Positions 10,959-21,622 of a stretch of DNA of 64,000 nt are shown here, one piece after another (the stretch's first letter is position 1; each line of letters starts with the position of its first letter). A model generated the notes under the pieces. It saw nothing but the letters and a program-made list of their open reading frames with translations. It was not told the DNA's origin and did not search any database. Made by a program: the position numbers and the translations under genes. Source of the DNA: Nemertoderma westbladi (taxonomy: Eukaryota; Xenacoelomorpha; Nemertodermatida; Nemertodermatidae); assembly GCA_032718475.1 (NCBI GenBank), contig JAUCBJ010005809.1, forward strand, positions 1-64,000, given 5' to 3'.

Positions 10959-12147
10959 TGTTCGCGCTTTCAGACCTTTGGCAGTTTAACCCGCCAAATT
11001 AGGATGTCTTCTAGATAATAAATCACCTTTAGTCTATGACAAGTATTTAATTCACTACACTAGTCGAAACCAATCTGTGCGCGATCATTCACCCCCTGGA
11101 TATACCCGGGAGATTGGGTTCGACGGCTTAATTTTATTGCTATGTAAGCCTAATGTATTATTCGACTGACAGTATTATATAATCTCTGACAATATTATTC
11201 ACCTTCGGGGAATATTAACAGTTCCTTTAGGACGTGGCGCTCTATCTATATAAACAGAGTTATGACTTAAACTACTCACAACGATATGGCTTAGTTACAA
11301 TTCACATATATGGCGCATTCTTTAGGAAATGCTTCGTTATCAGTCTCACTCATACACAATGCTGCACAATACTGCACACTGATCTGCCGATCTTCACTGA
11401 TTTTAGTCACATATAAAAGGAACACGGACCGAATCATGTAGGGTCTATCAAATAACATTAGATTCACTTCAAACCACTCAACATAGGTCGCAATCATTTA
11501 TCTGTAACCTTTCTCTCTTACCTTCGGTATATCAAGAATATTGGGTTTCGGGGTTATTTATCGTTATTCCAAATATAATAATTCATCAACCATATTATGA
11601 AGAACTGACAGTAAATAGCAGTATAACAATATAAAATTATGCACAGTGTTACACAGTATGCAGTGTATGCAGTACTGCAGTATGCAGTATGCAGATAACG
11701 GATATATGTCCTTATAATTAAGTCTACTAGTGTAGGACTAAAAACTGAAAACACGGAGGTGCCAAAAGCCGGTTCTTAGGCTCTGGGCAAAACATAACAC
11801 TGAACTACTGAGTTTCTGTATACACCTCCAACACAGAGACAACAAACGCTCTGATTGGTCAACCTGAACAACGAGAGAACAAAGAAACAAAGAAACGTCG
11901 ACGTGGCAATATCAGCTGCTAGCCGTCGTCATGGTAGCGACACTGTTTTCAAGAGTATCGAGCTTTTACGTCACGGAATTACGGATTATGTCCTCTAAAG
12001 TACAAATACAGAAGAAATAGCTTTTATGTCCGCTAAAACACCAGTACAGCAAGGACACGGCCTTTTTATGCCTGGTAAACCAACTACAGAGTATTTTACG
12101 GGAAAAATAAGGAAAAATAACCGGACAATTCAGCAAAAGCTTTTACA
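10959..12147 (-). repeat. 3' LTR of the Pao element
   Basis: Identical to 21623-22811 except C for G at 11095, T for C at 11723, and five changes between 11894 and 11904. The cluster gives this copy a perfect palindrome ACGTCGACGT. Just inside the LTR, in element sense, lies GGGAGCGG (12155-12148), a short polypurine tract for plus-strand priming. Confidence 0.95.
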
Positions 12148-15100
12148 CCGCTCCCAGAAAATGGGATTTTCAGTCTATAAAATATAAAAATCACAGTTTC
12201 TAAAACATAAAGATACTCTAAACAGTTAGTCTTTCTTACGCAGACGGCGTTTATGCAGTTTTTTGAGGCTAGCAAGAGTCTTTTTCTCTTTGGGGGGAGC
12301 CACTTTACTAGGAGGGCCATAACTCCTGGGTGAAGGGTGCAATATGATTGCATCAGAAGGTGTAGGTTTATGGTCGAGGTATCTGCCGTTTCGATATGCT
12401 TCTCCTCGAGCTGATTTTCCTCCGCTTGTCATGGGATACGTTCATCCAAAAACTCTCGCAGAGAATAGGATCGTCCAAGTTCGATAACTTCTTAGAGATT
12501 CTGGATTTCCCAATCGAATTGAGATAAGGCCAATTCGTTTATCGATTGGACTTACTGTTATAACTTACGTTTATCTGAACAAACGCAGGTTTCTTTTTTG
12601 ATCTTTATAGAATAGCGTTTAACTCGTTTCGTACAACGCTCTCCTTCACCTTGATGAAGGGTTGTATCGCGTTAAACGGGAACGACCATACGGTTGGATA
12701 GTGATATTAGGTGTCCGCGTCACAATCCGGCTAGGTAAGATGGGCGGCTAGCTAGAAATCACTGTCGGAGTGTTACCGATTAATTGTTAGGGTAGCACTA
12801 GATCTTTGAACAGTGAGTACAGTCCGCGAGGATCCGCGACACCACCAGGATCGCAGGTCTGAGGTCCAACTAAGGAATGAGGAGGTTTGACCGAGTATTC
12901 CGGGACTCTGATCGTAGGTTTACTCCAGGATCGTTCGAGCCGAGTGAGCATAGGTGATACGTCAAACAAGTTTCGCTCGAAACTCCAGTAAATATAACGA
13001 GCACAACTGTGTTTAACACAACGTTTCCGTGGATGTTTATGTCTTTCCGTTTATTAGTTGGGTCTAGGGCATTTATCGTAATAATACCAAAGACGCACGT
13101 CTGGTAGGGGAAACGCGGGTGATATTTATTTGTTGTTACAATGCTTCTATCAAGAATTCCAAATATACGTTGGAGTTACCGCGTTTATTTGTTTCTTTAG
13201 TGTCTTTTCTTTCGAGTCGATTTCGAATAGAATTTTCGCATTCGAATTTCAGTTTATGGTTCCGACTCCGCTGGGCAGGATATATAGTCGACATAGTCCG
13301 TATTATGTAAATCGATAGGATGACCAGTAGTTAAGAAGACCATATACGTACCATTACGCTGCGTATATCGAGCAGCGAATTTTCTATAGTCCAACTCGCG
13401 CGAGCTGCTCTTGGGACATTGGCGGTTCGATATAACGACCATCGTCCTCCGCAGCAGTTGGACTAACGTCGCCGCGTATTAAGCTATCAACAAACGCTTG
13501 CAAAAGTAGAGTATATCGCTCCCCGATACTAAGACCATCTTCTATCAACTCCGTCATATCTGCTATATATGAGTTTATCCATATTATAATGAGTTTATAT
13601 TTAGGCGAGCGGGCGTCGCTGCCTACCCAATCAACCCCCGGACAGTACGAGATCCTCAGCGCCGATGTGTCGTCGCCGCTGTACTTTCGCCAACGACGTA
13701 GCCGCACAACGACAACGACAACCGGCACAAGTCACTCGACTGTCCGTCCCAAAGGCTTAGATGTACTTCAGGTTTTCCTTGGAGAGTTAGGTTACTTTTA
13801 CGATTGCGACTAGCTACTGTAAACACACCTTAGTAGTAACATTCGCCTATAAACTCACAAATACCACACACACAACTTGTCACAAATTACACACACTCGG
13901 GTCACTTGTCCGTTAGACAATGCCTTCCAGAATGTCACTGTATTATTATGTATCCTTGGATACTATCAGTGCACTATTTATTCCCTATGCTATTCAATGG
14001 GACAAGCTTTCTATTGTTCTTTTAACTCAATTCTAATTCTAGCGTGGTTGTTGCTATGGTGACATTATGCAAAGCTAGTGGTAGAATTAGAGTAATTCCA
14101 ATGCATACAGATCTGGGATGTTATTTAATAGTATTCTTTAATAGTCAATGTTCTGTTTTATACATGACTTTATGAATTTTATTGGCTATTGACTATGTTT
14201 GGGAGACTTTCGCACACTCATATGCATAATAAGATAAATCTCCGCTCCCTTGATCTATTAATTAATGGAATTTTGGGAATGTTATAAATTGCGTAAAAAT
14301 GGCAATTTATTAAATTCATTAAAAGGCATGAATTCAAATTTATTCCCTGAAATTTTATTATTTGATAATTAAATTGACATATTTTGATTCTAGAACATGT
14401 CTGGGGACACAAGATCCTTAATTCTATGACAATTGTCTTTTTAAGAATATCGGTAAATGCTACGATATCTTAATTGACTAGAATTGTTGAAGGATCTGAA
14501 TTTTACAGATTTGATTTATTAGATTTGCAAATATTAAATAATTAATATTTGAGATGGGCACCGATTTATTCCAGAACTTGTCTGGGGACGTTAACCACTG
14601 ATTCTAGAATTTGTCTTTCAAGTATATCGGTGGGTGCCGCGATATCTTAATCGACTAGAATTACAGATGGTCAAAGGGTTTAACAGATTTATTTTGCGTG
14701 ATACGCTACTGTTAAAGGGACATCACGCTACTATATGTATTATTTAATATACGGTATGAGAGCAATATCGCACGAAGCAATGTCAGTGTGAAGAGGCAAG
14801 TCGTTTCCAAGGTCTACCCAGAGCTTGGTTTAGCCGAGACACGAGGATCTGAACTTTGCATTCCTAATACTCTGCCTACCAATAATACTTAAATATAGTA
14901 GTGGCTTTATTGTACTTTAATAAGTACGGACATTTCATCCTACTGTAGTCACGTATTTATAATATGATACGGACAGTAAAGAAAGAGGAAAAGAATTATT
15001 TCTTGCCGTCGCATTAAATATAATATATACGTAATTAAGTAATAAACGCGAATATATATTGCACTAATCTACTAAATAATCGCTAAAATAACATTCTACT

Positions 15101-15212
15101 GAATAAAATTAAAGAAAACGATTATAATAAAATTACATAGTAATACATACAGAAATATAAAAATAATAAAATAATATAAAATAATAGAGTCACACACCCA
15201 CTCCATATGTTG
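12148..15212 (-). other. Pao 3' region between protease ORF and 3' LTR
   Basis: About 3 kb with no recognised domain. Two minus-strand frames could be remnants or an accessory gene. One at 12432-12226 (68 residues) has a strongly basic end KKLHKRRLRKK. One at 13728-13384 (114 residues) has an acidic half containing MTELIEDGLSIGERY and PTAAEDDGRYIEPP. Neither resembles an envelope protein that I can name. The stretch may also include an unrelated sequence captured by the element. Confidence 0.4.
14384..14665. repeat. Imperfect tandem duplication, period about 184 bp
   Basis: Landmarks GTCTGGGGAC, TTGTCTTT, AATATCGGT, CGATATCTTAAT and GACTAGAATT occur in the same order at 14384-14490 and 14568-14665. 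The copies are clearly diverged, so this duplication is older than the insertion of the element. Confidence 0.75.
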
Positions 15213-16949
15213 TTACGTTATGGAGTCCCTAGATGTTTGAAGGATTAGGGAGGTGGTCGTGGGAAGAGAATCTTGCCTTCCACAGTTTCCGGAGAGTCCT
15301 CCATTCCCTTCCGATAAACACAAACGACCGACTGGGTGATTGAGTCGCTGCATCCTGAATACAATTCCAGGTTTCCTCTTCGTCCTGGAATAGTGACGAT
15401 AGAAACATCGCTCAAAGTATATGACGGCGTCACAAAGCCGATTCCAGGAGCTATAGTGGTCCGTCGCTCTCTGCAGGAGAGGTGAGAGTCCCTGCGAGAC
15501 GTCTGATGTTCCAGAGCTCCAATCGCTCTCTCTGATCTTCATGAAGGATCCACTCGCGGAGGGGAGGCCCAGATCCACGGCGTCGTCCCTGGCAACATGT
15601 AATACCGACAGATCTATCCCGGGTTCAAATAACTCCGATCCACCCGTCCGGGTTTCAGGTTCGACTTTCTCCGCTCCCTTGGCTGGTCTAATCTCAGTCG
15701 GAGTAAGATGGGGAGGCCATTCATTCTCCTTACTCAGGAAGTCGGGTTCACCTAACCGGTCTATAGTATCTGTCAGTTCTTGAGGAGTTGCTCCTCTGGA
15801 AGCGATGTCAGTTGGATTAAACTTCTTGGGGCAATATCTCCATTGATCTACATTGGAGCTAAGATTGTCATTATCTGAGGAGTGTGGTGTTCCCTCAGTT
15901 GGGTCATCTCCCTCACTAGTATCATCTTCCCATTCACTCACCTGGCAGACGCGATCTTGAAGCAGTCTTTCCCTGAGCGTTCTACGGGAAGGTCCAGTAA
16001 GGTACCAACCTACTCGAGTTCTTACCGCATAGGTCTGTAGTGGCTGCGGTTGAGCAGGTCGTTTCTCTAATGTCTCCAGCGCCTCATGCGCGTTTTGGCC
16101 GATGAGTATTTGCACTCCAGGATAATCAGTCTGGAATCGAGGTATGTTAAGATGTTGGATGCTCTCATCCTCGTCCCAATTATAAAGGTCTGCTTGAGTA
16201 GTAGCGAAGTTCTTTATAGCCACCATTTTCACTGACCTTATGCTATGTTCTCCTAGTTCGTCCTGGGGGGTGGACAACGCGCCTACATAATCATCAGCTG
16301 TTACTGTAGATTTCCAAACTTGCATGATTCCTGACATGTTTAGCTTGGTTCGGAACTTGGGTTGTCCAGCAAAGATGACTTCGGCTAGTTCTTTATCGAT
16401 GAATGTTCCTGTGCTACCGGAGTCCAGGAGGGCGTTCACTATATAGCTCTTCTGAGGTCCGTGGACCCGTAACTGGACTACAGGAAATTCTCGGATTCCT
16501 AGATTGGAAGTTGGCGCTTTCCAAGATGGTTGTTGATCGGAAGTAGTTAAGGTAAGGTCGCTGTCTGTGTCTTTCTCATGTACGAGTGCTCGATACACTG
16601 CGGTGGTGTTTATTAGGTAACAGGATTCGTTTTGGTCGGAGAACTCGTCCGTATAGAATCCTTCCATCTCAGATTGACCAGTGTCGTTCACATCACTGAA
16701 TTGGACATGTAGTTCGGACTCACTTACCTGACTCGGGCTGTTTCGTTCGAATTCCGTGTGCAACAAGATATGATGTTTTGCGCCGCACTTTGCACACCTT
16801 GCGTCGGAGTTACAGGTTCGCCATTGGTGTCCTCGTCTGAGGCAATTATAACACAACCGCTTATCCCACATGACTTCACGTCTATCCTTTAGTGATTTCC
16901 TCAGGAATTTATCACACGCATTTAAACGGTGGGGCCCGTCGCACAACAC
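15213..16949 (-). CDS. Pao zinc-knuckle and aspartic protease polyprotein, internally deleted
   Basis: Residues 33-46 form a CX2CX4HX4C zinc knuckle (C33, C36, H41, C46). It is followed by a second Cys/His group CAKCGAKHHILLH, the nucleic-acid-binding region of BEL/Pao proteins. Around residue 175, NALLDSGSTG is the catalytic motif of the retroviral-type aspartic protease, and RVGWYLTGPSRR ends that domain. Instead of reverse transcriptase the frame then runs through an acidic stretch straight into QWRYCPKKFNPTDIASRGA (about residue 368), a sequence that in intact Pao proteins lies after RNase H. A second gap follows HYSSWNRL near 15430. No RT catalytic motif and no integrase residues are present. 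The frame is the same as that of gag, separated from it only by a TAG. The first codon shown is GTG, because no separate start is needed if this is a readthrough or formerly fused product. Confidence 0.88.
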   Translation of the reverse strand: MLCDGPHRLNACDKFLRKSLKDRREVMWDKRLCYNCLRRGHQWRTCNSDARCAKCGAKHHILLHTEFERNSPSQVSESELHVQFSDVNDTGQSEMEGFYTDEFSDQNESCYLINTTAVYRALVHEKDTDSDLTLTTSDQQPSWKAPTSNLGIREFPVVQLRVHGPQKSYIVNALLDSGSTGTFIDKELAEVIFAGQPKFRTKLNMSGIMQVWKSTVTADDYVGALSTPQDELGEHSIRSVKMVAIKNFATTQADLYNWDEDESIQHLNIPRFQTDYPGVQILIGQNAHEALETLEKRPAQPQPLQTYAVRTRVGWYLTGPSRRTLRERLLQDRVCQVSEWEDDTSEGDDPTEGTPHSSDNDNLSSNVDQWRYCPKKFNPTDIASRGATPQELTDTIDRLGEPDFLSKENEWPPHLTPTEIRPAKGAEKVEPETRTGGSELFEPGIDLSVLHVARDDAVDLGLPSASGSFMKIRESDWSSGTSDVSQGLSPLLQRATDHYSSWNRLCDAVIYFERCFYRHYSRTKRKPGIVFRMQRLNHPVGRLCLSEGNGGLSGNCGRQDSLPTTTSLILQTSRDSIT

Positions 16950-16979
16950 ACATTTCGGCTTGATGTTACTTACTTTAAC

Positions 16980-19667
16980 CTATGCTATGTGGTGCACACT
17001 TGTTCTTGCCTCGGGCTTTCTCACCTGAATTCTTTTAGGAGACGTAGGAAGGGTTTTTTGTACCGGTTCCCTTCTGTCATTGGGTCGAGACTTGAATTTA
17101 CTTACCTGGTCTTTAGGCGTTTTGTTGTCGTAGTAAGATCTCTCAGTGTCTTTCCCGCTATCCTCTCCTTGAGAAGTCTGGCTTTCGCCGTCGTCTGTAT
17201 AACACACTGGTGTTACCCTTCTCCTAGAAACGGGTTTCTCACTTACCTTGTTTTCCAGTGTCTTCTCTCTGGACTGCCTTAGGAGCTGTAATTTCACTTC
17301 TCTATCTAAGAATGACATGAGATCAGCCATGGTAGGGTCTCGTCGTTGTTGTTCCATCATATATAACACTTTCTTGTCCCAGCGTGTACCTACTCCACCC
17401 TTGGGCAAAGTAGTTGCTAAGGCTCCTACAACCATAGAATTCTGGTATTCATGAGACTTACCTAACCAATCTAGTTGTCTACAGATCTCCTGAATCTCAT
17501 CGGAAAACTCTATAATCCCGCTGCTAAGAAACTTTCGGGGCGCCATTAATTTCGCATATAAATACCTAGCTATGTTAGTCCTATTACCATACCTGATGTT
17601 TAGTGTATCCCAAACTTGTCTTAATCCATCTGGATGTCCAATAAATTTTAACGCCATTAACTTGGGAGATCCTTCCAAGCACTCGATGAGGTATCTAAGT
17701 TTTTCTCCATTAGATAGTACAGAGTTCTGTATGTTATCTTTGTAATATTCATTAAAAGGTAACCATTTCATCTCATCTCCATTGAACTTGACGATCTCTC
17801 CAACCTTTACCGCTTGCCGGGCTTCGGTTCTAGCCATTTGACGCGTAAAACTTTCTTGGGCCATCGTGTTATTTAATATCGAGTTATCGGTATATAAATT
17901 TCTCGGATTATGATCCGGTCTATAGGGAATATCATTATCAACAGGTCTATAATTAACCTTAATAGGGTTCACTATAGGAGTTTCTACTTCGCTAGCAGTA
18001 TAAATGCGTATAGGCTCCACACCTTGCGCATGAGATACTTCAGACCTAACGGGTTGACACATTGTTACAGGGGGTGGTAGTATACCCTTTTGTAAATTTA
18101 CTAACTTATCACGTTCTAGCGCGATATTTTGCTGCACTTCTTGCAACTCTAGTCTACTTTCCCTTACTGTGCCCTTGAATTGTTGGACAGTCTCCTGCAT
18201 CTGCCCGAGCAGGAGATCCATCCCCCGTCGTCTCTCGTCCACCCATTCGACCGCCGAAGCGGGAGTCGCCAACGTTGTAGCGGGTGGACGAGGGACAACG
18301 GGCGACAAATCTGTAATATTTCGCTCGGAGTCCAGGGTATGCACTGTCTCATGGACTGTTCTGCTGGGCACAGGTAGCTTAGTGCTGTGCAAAGGGAATT
18401 GAGAAGTAGGTTCAGGGAGTACAGGTGTCTCTACGACCGAAAGGGTAGCTTCGGGAACAGGCCTAATTATTTCAGGATCATCTACTATAGTAGGGAGTCT
18501 CTCTATTGTAATTATTTGGTCTGTGGGTTCTGTACTACCTACTTTGGTGTTATTTAGTTGCCTTCTAACAGCTGGAGGCAAATCAGGCAATTTCTGACGG
18601 TGGAATGTTCTTTTACGTCTGCTTAGGCGAGATCGATTTCCTCCGCCTTCAGTGTCGGTGGTATCGCCTTCCTCAGATGATGTATACCCCTGTCTCTTGG
18701 GAGTAGATCGACTCATCATCTGCATATTGTTCGCTGTTAACTGTTTATTGAAGTTGTCTTGCTTCTCTTGAAGAATTTCCAACTCTAGTTGGGTTGCCTC
18801 TTCAGATGCCCTCCGTTCTGCTTCTACCACTGCCTCTGCTATTGCCAGTGCCGCTTTTCTTTCGGTTTCTGCCGCTGCCTCTGCTTTTGCCAGTGCCGCT
18901 TTTCTGTCGGTTTCTGCCGCTGCCTCTGCTATTGCCAGTGCCGCTTTTCTTTCGGCTTCTGCCGCTGCCACTGCTGCTGCCACTGCCGCTGTCTTTCTAT
19001 CTTCTATACGTTTTTTCTTTACTTGTTCTTCTTGTTCTCTAGCGATGCGGAGTTGTTCATCGAATTTAGCTTGGTTCGCCGCTAACATTTCCGCATCGAT
19101 GGCATCCAACACAAGCTTGGTTCCTTCACTATTAGGGCTAAGTCCCTCTAACCTTCTCCTCAACTCGTCATCACCTAAAAAACGTTGATAGTCTGACAGA
19201 TAGATGTCAATGGCATCCCTCTTATGCGGTTTCTCTGCCGTCGCTTCGCTTTCTTCTTGAGAAGAAGTGGCGTCGGTTGATTCTTCATAGGTTGTCCGCT
19301 CATCATAAACCTTATCCGCCATCTTCGCTCCGCGCTCGGGCGTCCGCTCAACAGTATCCGAACTACTGGAGCTGTCGGACCGCTGAGAAACAAGTTCCTG
19401 GCTCGCGGGTTGTTGTTGTTCCGCTGCTTCTTGGTCTCGCTTGACCTGAGGTCGAGTGCCTATGATAGACCTACGATGTTGGACCAGCCTCGGTTCTGTT
19501 ATTAATACTGTAGGGATGGCCTTGCTTACAGTAGGAGGGGACTTGGACTTTGGTCTCAGACGCTCTATACTCTTAGCTGAGTCCCAGATCTTTTTAAGAC
19601 CCTGTCTAACACTCATTCTAGCACTTTCTAAGAGGCTATCTGACAATGTTTGTGGTGAGTCAGACAT
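16980..19667 (-). CDS. Pao gag polyprotein (DUF1759-type)
   Basis: An uninterrupted 895-residue frame from ATG 19667 to TAG 16980-16982. The N-terminal third is charged and low in complexity. Residues about 222-286 hold three near-perfect repeats of an Ala/Glu/Arg unit (ERKAALAIAEAAAET), predicted to be a long helix or coiled coil. Residues about 615-805 are the conserved gag domain of BEL/Pao elements, with VKFNGDEMKWLPF, YLIECLEGSPKLMALKF and VWDTLNIRYGN, ending before a basic C-terminal region. The role is assembly of the cytoplasmic particle that packages element RNA. The frame is fully open, in contrast to the deleted pol. Zinc knuckle and protease follow in the same frame after the amber codon. 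The start is the first ATG, and 5' LTR and leader lie upstream. Confidence 0.92.
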   Translation of the reverse strand: MSDSPQTLSDSLLESARMSVRQGLKKIWDSAKSIERLRPKSKSPPTVSKAIPTVLITEPRLVQHRRSIIGTRPQVKRDQEAAEQQQPASQELVSQRSDSSSSSDTVERTPERGAKMADKVYDERTTYEESTDATSSQEESEATAEKPHKRDAIDIYLSDYQRFLGDDELRRRLEGLSPNSEGTKLVLDAIDAEMLAANQAKFDEQLRIAREQEEQVKKKRIEDRKTAAVAAAVAAAEAERKAALAIAEAAAETDRKAALAKAEAAAETERKAALAIAEAVVEAERRASEEATQLELEILQEKQDNFNKQLTANNMQMMSRSTPKRQGYTSSEEGDTTDTEGGGNRSRLSRRKRTFHRQKLPDLPPAVRRQLNNTKVGSTEPTDQIITIERLPTIVDDPEIIRPVPEATLSVVETPVLPEPTSQFPLHSTKLPVPSRTVHETVHTLDSERNITDLSPVVPRPPATTLATPASAVEWVDERRRGMDLLLGQMQETVQQFKGTVRESRLELQEVQQNIALERDKLVNLQKGILPPPVTMCQPVRSEVSHAQGVEPIRIYTASEVETPIVNPIKVNYRPVDNDIPYRPDHNPRNLYTDNSILNNTMAQESFTRQMARTEARQAVKVGEIVKFNGDEMKWLPFNEYYKDNIQNSVLSNGEKLRYLIECLEGSPKLMALKFIGHPDGLRQVWDTLNIRYGNRTNIARYLYAKLMAPRKFLSSGIIEFSDEIQEICRQLDWLGKSHEYQNSMVVGALATTLPKGGVGTRWDKKVLYMMEQQRRDPTMADLMSFLDREVKLQLLRQSREKTLENKVSEKPVSRRRVTPVCYTDDGESQTSQGEDSGKDTERSYYDNKTPKDQVSKFKSRPNDRREPVQKTLPTSPKRIQVRKPEARTSVHHIA

Positions 19668-21622
19668 GTTTGATTGTACAGTTGAATGCCTACTGCTATA
19701 TTACAGTCTAAGCAAGTCTAGTAATTCAGCATTAACTGCTAGCCTAGTAATTAATTACCGATACTGCTACTCAGTGTAGCGTGATATATATATAATATAT
19801 TAGAATACCGGTATGCTTATAGTATATATAAGTATTATTACAGACTAGGGTTTTCACAGAAACCGGTATATAATTTTAGCACAAATATATAAATATATAA
19901 TAGGCCTATCGGGAATACCGGTATACAGCTTACAGTTTGTAGTATATATAATTCTGGACTAGAATTAATTATAAGTACCGGTACCAGTATAATTTCAGCC
20001 TAAATTTATAGAAATAAAGATAATAGGCCTATCGTAAATACCGGTATATCAATTACTTTAAATAATTGAATTTCTGAATTTTAGGGTTACTTGGTTACTT
20101 TAACTTACTTTATTGCCGTTATTTGAGCAGTAGTCCAACTGATATTGAGACCTAATGGTTGTATGGTAGGCCTACTATTTATAAATCGTTAGATTTGATT
20201 TATAATATATATATACCCGTTTTAATGGGTTTTGTCAATGTTTGAAATAAATGTTATTATTTCTGGGGAGTAATCACTACACAAAGCGGTGCGCTTTCAG
20301 TGAAGTGTTACTTATAGGACACTAAAACAAATAATTCTAATTTACCTAAGTTACTTAATACTACAAATTACGTACGATTCGGGTTGAGATTACAGTCTCT
20401 AAATAAACACAAAAATTTTACAAAAAACACAAAATACGAATTTTTAGGGTATTTTTACAAGAAGTCTACAAACCAGCCTAACAAAGGGTTAGAATTCTGG
20501 TTATTACAACGGACAGGATACTACGGTATTTGAAATAATAAGTAGTAGTAAATACACTGTGTTGTCTAGATAGGAAAATACCACCGCCTGACGACCTATA
20601 GCCGTATCGCTATAGGTTCTACGTTATGTATCACGGAGTGTTCCTACCTAGAAGTTAATAGAGCTAATCGAACGTGCTTATCAACCACTTTACAACACAA
20701 ATATAATGCCTACACTAATTACTTTCGGAAAGCACTGTACACTAAACCCTAAATTAGGTACGAGTACTTGTATAACATATAATCTGTAGTTAAATATACT
20801 TGAACAGCTAAAAGAACCACGGCATCTGCTGGAGTGACCGATGCACAAAATCACCAGTCTTTACCTACGCCAAGCAGCCCGTGTAGTACCGGGGTTAATT
20901 TAACTATAGCGGTATGTATAACAAACACAATTACTGTAGGAACAAACTTGGGGATTGAATGTTGCGAATAATCGCATAAACTCTGAATAATAAATATTAC
21001 GCTACGCGTACAAACTACTCAAACAAAATGCAGACCGAACACTGACAGACTACTATCAAGCCTAAACAAACTGCGGTATATGCAGACTCCGAAATAATTA
21101 GGTAGTATGCGTTCTAACCCAGTAGTACAACTTATTCTTTAGTTGGGGGTTTACCTTACAGCATTGGCTGCCCCTACTTCCTAACCGTTCTTCATCGGAC
21201 AGATGATCTACACACACTGCAATCCGTTCAGACTTAACAACAATCAGACAACAGCTCAGCCTACAAATTGTCTGTACAATCTGATCAGGCTTACACGCCT
21301 TCTGTTCAATACTGGCCTACAAACAAATAAAACTTGACAGAAATAAGTAAAAATCTCAATAAAAAACCAGGGCGGCCGTCCCTGATTAATTATTAAGGCC
21401 TACCGGTATATAACTATCAAAATCGAATAATACTGCTGTACCTGTACTGCTGTAGGTACCGGTCCGGGTGGTTAGGTAGTCAGGCCTACTGGGTACCGGT
21501 TGCCGGTACTTCAGCTTTATTGCCTACTGCAATACAGAAGCTATATCCGTTATTGTTCTTACCAGAACAATATTAAACTGTATTTAATGCCTACACTGCA
21601 ATACAGACTAAATATCCGTTAT
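19668..21622 (-). other. Pao leader between 5' LTR and gag
   Basis: Almost 2 kb without a long frame. Bases 19800-20050 contain a roughly 120-bp imperfect tandem unit marked by AATACCGGTAT, AGTATATATAA and AATAGGCCTATCG. Next to the LTR, 21517-21625 holds a short direct repeat (GCCTAC, GCAATACAGA, ATATCCGTTATTGTTC twice). Directly inside the LTR the element-sense sequence is ATAACGGATATTTAG, which lacks the TGG expected of a canonical tRNA primer site, so I could not identify the primer-binding site. Confidence 0.7.

Noticed and set aside
11234-11754. Small frames in both Pao LTRs (also at 21898-22418)
   Set aside because: Identical in both LTRs only because the LTRs are identical. Overlapping frames on both strands have no recognisable domain.
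18789-19085. Cys-rich and Leu-rich frames on the + strand opposite gag
   Set aside because: Shadow of the Ala/Glu repeat in the minus-strand gag gene; the repetition comes from that coding sequence.
21603-21622. Primer-binding site of the Pao element
   Set aside because: The sequence next to the 5' LTR does not begin with TGG and matches no tRNA end that I recognise.
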